A stretch of DNA of 6,360 nt. Origin: Candidatus Peregrinibacteria bacterium. GTDB lineage: Bacteria > Patescibacteriota > Gracilibacteria > UBA1369 > LOWO2-01-FULL-3. Every line of letters begins with the position of its first letter. Position 1 is the stretch's first letter. Shown here piece by piece: positions 1-5,374 of the stretch. Location: positions 1-6,360 of the forward strand of contig JABJOK010000072.1 of NCBI GenBank assembly GCA_018664365.1, in the 5' to 3' direction. The translations under genes and the position numbers were made by a program. Below the pieces are notes generated by a model. The model was not told the DNA's origin. It searched no databases and saw only the letters and a program-made list of their open reading frames with translations.

Positions 1-128
1 AGCTTAAGGTTGAAGACAAGGAGGGAAATGTTGTTTTCCAAGAGGACACAGTTAAGAAAAAGCCTGCAGCAAAGAAAAAAGCTGCAGCTAAACCTAGGCC
101 AAAAAAGAAGCCAGCAAAAAAGAAATAG
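1..128 (+). CDS. C-terminal fragment of an unidentified protein with a Lys/Ala/Pro-rich tail
   Basis: The first complete codon is at base 3 and the frame ends at TAG 126-128, giving 41 residues. The first ~17 (LKVEDKEGNVVFQEDTV) look like the end of a folded domain. The remaining ~24 are almost entirely Lys, Ala and Pro (KKKPAAKKKAAAKPRPKKK, then PAKKK). Such basic, low-complexity tails are known on bacterial nucleic-acid-binding proteins such as some ribosomal proteins, topoisomerase I and histone-like proteins, so RNA or DNA binding is a reasonable inference. The domain that would identify the gene lies outside the window, and I do not assign a family. A second frame beginning at base 1 is also open to a TGA at 154-156, but its translation has no domain-like or recognisable composition, so I prefer this one. 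I see no clear terminator hairpin after the stop. Confidence 0.6.
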   Translation, partial: LKVEDKEGNVVFQEDTVKKKPAAKKKAAAKPRPKKKPAKKK

Positions 129-141
129 AGACGAAGAGATC

Positions 142-171
142 TTTCTGATTTGAAATGGCCTGTGATATAAT
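142..171 (+). promoter_or_regulatory. Candidate extended -10 promoter for the large secreted protein (P1)
   Basis: A perfect TATAAT at 166-171 is preceded by TG at 163-164, giving the extended -10 form TGATATAAT. A weak -35-like TTTCTG lies at 142-147, 18 bp upstream. Extended -10 promoters tolerate a poor -35. Transcription would begin near 178, leaving a leader of about 22 nt before the ATG at 201. The site lies in the only gap between the upstream gene's stop and this start. Assignment is by consensus matching alone. Confidence 0.45.
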
Positions 172-190
172 TTCGGGGTGTAAATATAAT
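162..190 (+). promoter_or_regulatory. Second overlapping candidate promoter (P2) giving a nearly leaderless mRNA
   Basis: A second perfect TATAAT lies at 185-190, with GTGATA (4 of 6 matches to TTGACA) at 162-167 and a 17-bp spacer. Transcription from here would start around 196-198, leaving only about 3-5 nt before the ATG at 201. It overlaps P1: its -35 covers the first bases of the P1 -10. It may be a chance match in an A+T-rich gap. Confidence 0.25.
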
Positions 191-200
191 ACCTCGTTCT

Positions 201-281
201 ATGTTTAAATTTAGTAAAATTTTAGGACTGCTGACCTTGGCAGTTTCGGTGTTTTTAGCTAGCTCTTTAATTGTTTTTGCC
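201..281 (+). other. Sec signal peptide of the large surface protein
   Basis: Residues 1-27 have Lys at positions 3 and 6, an uninterrupted hydrophobic core from I7 to F26 and a small residue at A27. The V-F-A site is followed by an acidic mature start (EDDGQD). Cleavage after A27 is the most likely outcome. The core is about 20 residues, rather long, so retention as an N-terminal membrane anchor cannot be excluded. Confidence 0.8.
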
Positions 282-3200
282 GAAGATGATGGGCAAGATA
301 ATTGTAGTGGGCTTATTGTAGGAAAGGCTATTAGCCTGAATACAAATGCTGGAGTGACGAATTTTGATTCACATCCAGATTCAAAGGGAAGCTCCGGGGT
401 TGCAGTTGGAAAAATTCTTGGACTTGGAAACATTATTGCTCCTGGAGAGCAAGCGGCTGCTGCCTGTGTAGAGATCAGCGAGGATGGTTATCTAACGGAC
501 GATGACGGACTGCCAACTCCTGATGACGACGTTTTTGATATTAAAGGATATGTTTGGAATGAGAACCTAGGGTTTATTAATTTTTATTGTGGAGATGATG
601 GGTTTGATATTGGAGGGACGGGGAATGCGTGTGGGAGCAATCCTTATGGAGTGACCCTTGGTGCTGCTGATGTAAATGGCGACAGAATTCTTGAAGGAGA
701 GGCGTGGAATCCTGTTTTTGGATATGTTTATTTCAATATTTTAAATGATCCAGATGTAGGTGGTGTTTGCATGGGGTCTTGTGACCTTGCTTCAGGCGCG
801 GCTAGTGATGAGGACAAAAAGGTTTATAGAGACGAACTTGGTAATTTGCATGGATATGCGTGGACTGATGCTGGTGTGTGGATCGGGTTTTCGGGCGTTA
901 ATATGGGGCTTCCAGGAGAACCAGTTCCCCCGCCTCCTGGAGATTGTGGTCAAACGCCTGCTCCAATGGTTTGTGCATTAATGGATCCTGCAATTTTAGT
1001 TGATGAAGATCCTGTGCTTGCAGATGGAGAAGATTCTTATAATATTGAACTTTACCTGCACGCTAATGATGGAGAGGAGAAAGTCACTATTGATGATGCG
1101 CGTTTTACTGCCTTTGAATTAACTTTTTATTGGAAAGATACTGTGAAGAAGGACCAGAGGGTTGATGCTCCTGATAAAGACGCAAGTTTCGATGACCTAG
1201 AAAGTCCATGGGAGTATAAAGACGGAAGTAATGGTGGAGGTGTTCTCTTTAAACCTCATGTAATTAGCAAAGCGGATTTTGATACTTATTTTGATGAAGT
1301 TTCAGGGAAAACAGGAGTGTATGAACTATTACCTGAAAAAAGAATTAAATCTTTTGCTCCGACTACCAATGCAAATATTTCTTTAACAACTTCAACGGAT
1401 CCAGCATATTCAGTGAATAACTCAGTGTTTTTGACTAACGCACTTGATGGAGAGCAGCCTGTTCCAAATAACCTTATCCTTGAATCCATTGGTTATGAAT
1501 TAACCTTTGATGGAGTGGACTATTCAGGAACGATTCATCCTAATGGCAAGGCCTCAATTCCTTTGAAATTTGCGCCTGCAGTGAATGTGGACACCTTGTA
1601 TGCAAATGGGTTTCAGGACATGATTGAGGTTTCGAGGAGTGTGCCTATTAATTTCGCTCTTGCGGTTAGTAAGGCAGCTTCTCTGGATGTATCTACTGAT
1701 CCTGATTTTGATTTTATTTTAACTCTTGACGAGGACGAGGAAAGCGCTTGTGGTGCTAATTTCTCATTTAATTATCATACTCCTGCATCTGAGGAGGCGG
1801 AGGCGACTGGTACGGAGGGAAATTTTGTTATTGATGAGGTTCCGGGGGTTCTTTATGCGATAGCAACTATTTCAGGAAATGCATGCCAAGCTGGAAATGA
1901 TTGTACAATATGGGACGAGTTAGGTGGATATTCAGACAAGCTTGATTGTGAGGAAGATGTTGCGAACTGTACCAATGCGGCATGTTCCTACGCGGGAAAT
2001 GCGGGGATTCATAGTGTGATTCACTATGAGGTTGATGGAGATAGAGATGTTTACTATTACGGAAATAAGCTTCCTAGAACTGCGAGCTCACTTGTTAACC
2101 CAGTGGCTGTAATTCATGGAAACATTTATGCACCTAAGGCATTTAGCCCATCTGCTGAGCAGAAAACGCAGGCGACTGGAAATGTATCGGTGAATGTTGT
2201 GAGAAATTCTGTGAACGAAAATGTTAAAAAGATTATTGAAAAAAATACAGATGTGACAGGCCTGACTCCTAACGGAGGAACTTGTACGATTACCAACCTT
2301 AAACCCAATGCTGTTGTGGTGAATGGCAATGATTGTACGAAAAATGGAGACTATGCGATTGGTGAGGTTTCGCAGGATGGGGAAATACATAATTATATTT
2401 ATTTTAAAGGAATAAGTGATGATCTTGTTGTTGAAATAAACCTATCTGAGCTTGATAAAAACTGGACAGTTATTACTGAGGGAGCTCAGGTAAAGATGAT
2501 CGATGACATTTACAGTACAGATGAGGAAACCAGGTTTTCTCTTGTAGCTATGCGTAAAGAGGGAGGTGTTTGTGCTGACTCGAATATTTATATAGACAAG
2601 AATGTAAAGAATATCCAGGCGAATATTGCAGCAGACTGTTCAGTGTTTTCGTTTGATTACAACAATGAAAACAATCCAGACCCTATTCTTTCAACAGAGG
2701 GGATTGATGATGGGTTGCCGTATTGGCCAGGTGGGGCTCAGGAAATGGCGGAAGAGCTTGACCAGCAGTTGTTTATAGAGGGAAGTGTCGCTTCAAGGAA
2801 TACAATTGGTGGAGCTGACCTAGATGCGGAAGGGCTTCTTTATTTACTTTTGGGAACGGGGGAAACGGTTGGTTTGTCTCAAGCGGAAAGGCTTTGGGCC
2901 CAGGCATATGACCTCAATTACTTGAGATTGTTTAAGCTTAAGCTAGAGCTTTCTGCCGATGGGCTTCCGGTTGATCAGATATGTCAAAAAGGGTTAACCA
3001 TTGATGATATGATTGCCATTAATGATAAGAAGGCCTACGTTGCTACTCTTGATGGGATTTTTGCAGGTATGGCAATTCAAGAGAGTACAGGTGATCATGC
3101 AGGAGTTTGGCATAACGGAGTGCAGTGTGATGGGATAAATCCGTTGAACATGTTTGGCCCAGGCCAGGACACCTGTTATGGCGATGCCGCTGGACCACTG

Positions 3201-3353
3201 GACTGTTCTGGAGACCTTACTGTTCTAAATGAAGACGCATCTAAGCTTTCTCAAGGTTTAGACCCTAATGCTGACTTTGAGCCAGTATACATTTTCTACA
3301 AGCCGCCAAATTCATTTGTGTTTGAGAAGTCTGGAAAGACAACTACGTTTTAG
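201..3353 (+). CDS. Large secreted modular surface protein, CPR-type, function unknown
   Basis: This 1050-residue protein has a Sec signal peptide (residues 1-27). After it comes an acidic N-terminal stretch (28-112) and then three degenerate repeats built on G-Y/E-x-W-N...G-x-I/V-x-F, with W119, W169 and W221 about 50 residues apart. A Pro-rich linker follows at 241-247. Residues ~260-480 look like Ig-type beta sandwiches: the strand around 274-287 (ADGEDSYNIELYL) resembles the opening of bacterial Ig-like domains. A Cys-rich part spans 517-595. A C-terminal module (636-913) contains GNIYAPKAF, SNIYIDKNVKNIQA and IEGSVASRNTIGGA, and the protein ends in YKPPNSFVFEKSG near residue 1045. There are 22 cysteines, many closely paired, consistent with disulfides outside the cell. 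I see no LPXTG motif, C-terminal membrane helix or catalytic motif, so a structural, adhesive or S-layer-like role is an inference. ATG 201 is chosen because it directly precedes the signal peptide; no Shine-Dalgarno is visible. The stop overlaps the convergent mutase gene by 4 bp. Confidence 0.85.
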   Translation: MFKFSKILGLLTLAVSVFLASSLIVFAEDDGQDNCSGLIVGKAISLNTNAGVTNFDSHPDSKGSSGVAVGKILGLGNIIAPGEQAAAACVEISEDGYLTDDDGLPTPDDDVFDIKGYVWNENLGFINFYCGDDGFDIGGTGNACGSNPYGVTLGAADVNGDRILEGEAWNPVFGYVYFNILNDPDVGGVCMGSCDLASGAASDEDKKVYRDELGNLHGYAWTDAGVWIGFSGVNMGLPGEPVPPPPGDCGQTPAPMVCALMDPAILVDEDPVLADGEDSYNIELYLHANDGEEKVTIDDARFTAFELTFYWKDTVKKDQRVDAPDKDASFDDLESPWEYKDGSNGGGVLFKPHVISKADFDTYFDEVSGKTGVYELLPEKRIKSFAPTTNANISLTTSTDPAYSVNNSVFLTNALDGEQPVPNNLILESIGYELTFDGVDYSGTIHPNGKASIPLKFAPAVNVDTLYANGFQDMIEVSRSVPINFALAVSKAASLDVSTDPDFDFILTLDEDEESACGANFSFNYHTPASEEAEATGTEGNFVIDEVPGVLYAIATISGNACQAGNDCTIWDELGGYSDKLDCEEDVANCTNAACSYAGNAGIHSVIHYEVDGDRDVYYYGNKLPRTASSLVNPVAVIHGNIYAPKAFSPSAEQKTQATGNVSVNVVRNSVNENVKKIIEKNTDVTGLTPNGGTCTITNLKPNAVVVNGNDCTKNGDYAIGEVSQDGEIHNYIYFKGISDDLVVEINLSELDKNWTVITEGAQVKMIDDIYSTDEETRFSLVAMRKEGGVCADSNIYIDKNVKNIQANIAADCSVFSFDYNNENNPDPILSTEGIDDGLPYWPGGAQEMAEELDQQLFIEGSVASRNTIGGADLDAEGLLYLLLGTGETVGLSQAERLWAQAYDLNYLRLFKLKLELSADGLPVDQICQKGLTIDDMIAINDKKAYVATLDGIFAGMAIQESTGDHAGVWHNGVQCDGINPLNMFGPGQDTCYGDAAGPLDCSGDLTVLNEDASKLSQGLDPNADFEPVYIFYKPPNSFVFEKSGKTTTF
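540..893 (+). repeat. Three degenerate protein repeats, G-x-x-W-N-x-x-x-G-x-I-x-F type
   Basis: Aligned units within the secreted protein are IKGYVWNENLGFINFYC (residues 114-130), LEGEAWNPVFGYVYFNI (164-180) and LHGYAWTDAGVWIGFSG (216-232). Gly, Trp and Phe keep register at G116/G166/G218, W119/W169/W221 and F128/F178/F230, a period of 50-52 residues. The segments between units are Gly/Asp-rich and carry cysteine pairs (C130/C144, C190/C194). The DNA has diverged, so this is an old protein-level duplication rather than a recent tandem repeat. From memory, similar GYAWNxxxGWIxF repeats are frequent in secreted proteins of Parcubacteria-like genomes. Confidence 0.7.
2106..2939 (+). other. C-terminal beta-rich module of the surface protein (residues ~636-913)
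   Basis: The module begins at VAVIHGNIYAPKAF (about residues 635-648). It continues through an alternating-hydrophobic strand region (LVVEINLSEL, NWTVITEGAQVKMIDDIY) to SLVAMRKEGG, then SNIYIDKNVKNIQANIAADC (794-813) and QQLFIEGSVASRNTIGGA (855-872). It ends at AQAYDLNYLRLFKL (900-913). The first and last blocks share a G-x-I/V-x-x-x-x pattern, as if the module opens and closes with related strands. I recall comparable strings in CPR hypothetical proteins but know no assigned function. A stacked beta structure is an inference from the strand periodicity. Confidence 0.5.
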
Positions 3354-4753
3354 AATTTGAACCAGTCTAAGCTTACTTCGGGATATTTGCTCATTTCGTC
3401 TGCCATGAGTTTTTGAATTTCTTGCAGACGCTCTGGGGTGGTGGATTCGAAGCGCAGCGTTAGGTTAGGGCTGGTGTTTGAGGCCCTTACTGCTCCCCAT
3501 GAATTTTCGTCGAAGTTTACGCGAACTCCATCGATTGTGATGCAGTCGTATATTGCTGTGAAATGATCCACAAGGTTTTGAACGATCTCGAATTTTTTGT
3601 CGTCAGGGCAATGCGCCTTAAACTCTGGAGTCATTACCGTTTTTTCTAAATCGTTGAACATTTCTGAGAGGGGAGTTTCTGAATTTGAAATTATTTCTGT
3701 TATTTTTGCGGCGGCTAGTGGGGCGTCGTCGAAGCCGTAGTAGTTTTCTCCGAAGAAGAGGTGTCCTGATACTTCACCTGCCAAAGGAGCCGCAACTTCT
3801 TTCATTTTGCTTTCAATAAAGCTGTGTCCTGTTTTGCTCATGATTGGTTCTGCCCCGAGCTCTTTAAGCTTGTTTATAATCGCTTGTGAGACTTTTACGT
3901 CAAAGACTATCTTTGAACCCGGCTTTCGGGTTAGGAGGTCCTTAGCGAGCAATAAAAGCATGAAGTCAGATGAGTACATGTGTCCTTTTTCATCTACTAT
4001 TCCAACCCTGTCTCCATCTCCATCAAAACCAATTCCTAGATCTGCCTTTTCTTCTTTTACTTTCTCAATCAGGTCACGCATATTTTCTATCTCTTCTGGA
4101 TTTGCTTCGTGATTTGGAAATGTTCCATCAAGTTCACAATAAAGTTCAGTGACTTCGTGCCCTAGTTTTCTCAAATATTCTGGAGCAAATTTACCAGCAG
4201 TTCCGTTTCCAGCATCAACAATTATTTTTAGCGGACGCTTGATCTCTACTTTACTTAAAAGATCTTCAAGATAACTTGGCCAGATGTCTTTTTCTTCTAC
4301 TGTTCCTTGTTCCTCCGGTGTATGAAATTTTTCTGACTGAATAATTTTTAGAACTTCTTGAAGCTCATCTCCACAAATTGAGTGAGCATTTTTGGTTACG
4401 GTTTTGAGTCCGTTGTATTCTTTTGAATTGTGGCTAGCGGTAAGATTTGTAGCTGAATCAAAATCCATTGCGCAGACTGACCAATAGATCATTGGAGAAA
4501 TTGAAAGTCCGATGTTTGTTACGTTTAGCCCACACTCTGTTAACCCCTTAATAAAAGCTTTTTGAAGACTTGGCCCTGTTAGGCGATTGTCTCTTCCTAC
4601 TGCCATATTTTTGGTTCCGTATTTCTCTATTAAATATGTGGCTGTTCCTTTTCCAATTAGATAAACAGTTTCTTCGGTTAGGTCAGCTGGCTTGTCGTCG
4701 ATAGGATCTGCGATGCCTCGAATGTCGTAGGCTCGGAAAATGTGAGGATTCAT
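3350..4753 (-). CDS. Phosphomannomutase/phosphoglucomutase (alpha-D-phosphohexomutase family)
   Basis: This cytosolic enzyme interconverts hexose 6-phosphate and hexose 1-phosphate (mannose and/or glucose) via a phosphoserine, feeding GDP-mannose or UDP-glucose synthesis. At 467 residues it is full length, with four domains. Domain 1 has RAYDIRG (7-13) and the phosphoserine loop TASHNS (105-110, S107 catalytic). Domain 2 has the Mg2+ loop DGDGDR (244-249). Domain 3 has the sugar-specificity loop GEVSGH (326-331). Domain 4 has the phosphate-binding loop RASNTSPNLTLRFE (423-436). The usual Pro after TASHN is Ser here; the rest of the site is intact. The GEVSGH loop fits a bifunctional PMM/PGM but does not settle substrate preference (manB, algC and pgm-like names are all possible). 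The ATG overlaps the nadM stop as TAATG, implying one transcript and coupled translation. At the other end its TAA overlaps the stop of the convergent surface-protein gene. Confidence 0.93.
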   Translation of the reverse strand: MNPHIFRAYDIRGIADPIDDKPADLTEETVYLIGKGTATYLIEKYGTKNMAVGRDNRLTGPSLQKAFIKGLTECGLNVTNIGLSISPMIYWSVCAMDFDSATNLTASHNSKEYNGLKTVTKNAHSICGDELQEVLKIIQSEKFHTPEEQGTVEEKDIWPSYLEDLLSKVEIKRPLKIIVDAGNGTAGKFAPEYLRKLGHEVTELYCELDGTFPNHEANPEEIENMRDLIEKVKEEKADLGIGFDGDGDRVGIVDEKGHMYSSDFMLLLLAKDLLTRKPGSKIVFDVKVSQAIINKLKELGAEPIMSKTGHSFIESKMKEVAAPLAGEVSGHLFFGENYYGFDDAPLAAAKITEIISNSETPLSEMFNDLEKTVMTPEFKAHCPDDKKFEIVQNLVDHFTAIYDCITIDGVRVNFDENSWGAVRASNTSPNLTLRFESTTPERLQEIQKLMADEMSKYPEVSLDWFKF

Positions 4754-5319
4754 TAGTATGAGTTATTGTATTTTGTTACGTCCATCGTGTCTTTGATGGT
4801 TTGGAGACGTTTCGGAAGCTCCATTTCTTTTAAAACTTTTGCAGCGGCTTTTGGCACAAGTGATTCCCAATCATCTTTGTTTAAAATTGATTCGCGCACT
4901 TTTGTGGCCGAGACTTCTAGTTCTTTTTCCACCTGTATAACCTCAGGACCGGTTTTGCAGGTTCCGTCTGGTCTTTGATATTTGCCTTCATAGCAGGCTT
5001 TTACGATAGGGGAGCCTGTATATATGCGTGTATATGGTGGAACGTAGATGTTTATATGATTTACCCAAAGGGCGTAATTGTTCACATTCCTTACGGGAAC
5101 GATTGCGTATCTTTCTGATGAAATTCCCGCCTCTCTTAAAGATTCATCTATAACTCTAAAACGTTCACCTGCTGTTAGCGGATTTGAGGATAGATAATTT
5201 TTTTCAGCACTGCCTACAGCCAGGATAACTCTTTGGTTGTCCTCAAGAATTTTTTTAACAATATCTAGGTGTCCGTTATGGAAGGGCTGAAAGCGCCCAA
5301 TGAATAATGCTGATTGCAT
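4753..5319 (-). CDS. nadM: Nicotinamide/nicotinate mononucleotide adenylyltransferase, archaeal NadM type
   Basis: The enzyme transfers AMP from ATP to NMN (or NaMN) to give NAD+ (or NaAD). The 188 residues carry the nucleotidyltransferase signature GRFQPFHNGH (8-17, with HxGH at 14-17), the GSAEKNYLSSNPLTAGERFR block (36-55), NYALWV (81-86), YTGSP (100-104), the C-terminal SATKVRESI (137-145; the (S/I)SxTxxR-like ATP loop) and WESLVPKAAAKVLKEM (151-166). These resemble archaeal NadM more than bacterial NadD. A loop around 109-129 (ACYEGKYQRPDGTCKTGPE) appears several residues longer than in archaeal homologues I can recall and contains two cysteines. The start is fixed by the five residues before GRFQP that begin the first beta strand. 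No Shine-Dalgarno is visible. It sits 55 bp after nadE, whose product performs the amidation partner step, and overlaps the mutase start by one base. Confidence 0.9.
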   Translation of the reverse strand: MQSALFIGRFQPFHNGHLDIVKKILEDNQRVILAVGSAEKNYLSSNPLTAGERFRVIDESLREAGISSERYAIVPVRNVNNYALWVNHINIYVPPYTRIYTGSPIVKACYEGKYQRPDGTCKTGPEVIQVEKELEVSATKVRESILNKDDWESLVPKAAAKVLKEMELPKRLQTIKDTMDVTKYNNSY

Positions 5320-5344
5320 ATTTGTACGTTAAAAGTCGCTTTAG

Positions 5345-5373
5345 AGTATTGAAAGTTGAGGGCGAAAAGTCAA
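5345..5373 (-). promoter_or_regulatory. Candidate promoter for the nadM-mutase pair
   Basis: On the minus strand TTGACT (5 of 6 matches) lies at 5373-5368 and AATACT (4 of 6) at 5350-5345, separated by 17 bp. The -35 begins two bases after the nadE stop codon, so the promoter fills the 55-bp gap. The predicted start near 5338 leaves a leader of about 18 nt. The two genes could also be read through from nadE. Confidence 0.4.
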
Positions 5374-5374
5374 G

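Noticed and set aside
131..146. Palindrome-like AGATCT with flanking GAAG/TTTC after the upstream gene, considered as a terminator or operator
   Set aside because: The symmetry is imperfect beyond six bases, there is no T tract and no second copy in the window.
1..156. Alternative reading frame at the left edge (from base 1 to TGA 154-156)
   Set aside because: It is open, but its translation is a Gln/Arg/Leu mixture without domain-like features. The frame ending at 128 gives a familiar basic tail.
2088..2390. Minus-strand open frame of 100 codons inside the surface-protein gene
   Set aside because: It is antisense to a well-supported plus-strand gene, has no recognisable motif, and a second overlapping minus frame exists at 2126-2329. 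This is typical of shadow frames.
3329..3350. Small hairpin GTCT-GGAA-AGAC followed by a short T run at the end of the surface-protein gene
   Set aside because: The stem is only 4 bp and the T run is separated from it by several bases, so it is too weak to call an intrinsic terminator.
3807..4112. Plus-strand open frame of 101 codons inside the mutase gene
   Set aside because: It lies antisense to the conserved DGDGDR region of the mutase. The Ser/Phe/Ile-rich translation is the complement of the real coding frame.
5331..5371. Direct repeat AAAAGTC (5331-5337 and 5365-5371) in the nadE-nadM gap
   Set aside because: Seven bases in an A+T-rich gap can easily recur by chance. The upstream copy overlaps the candidate -35 and there is no further evidence for an operator such as an NrtR or NiaR site.
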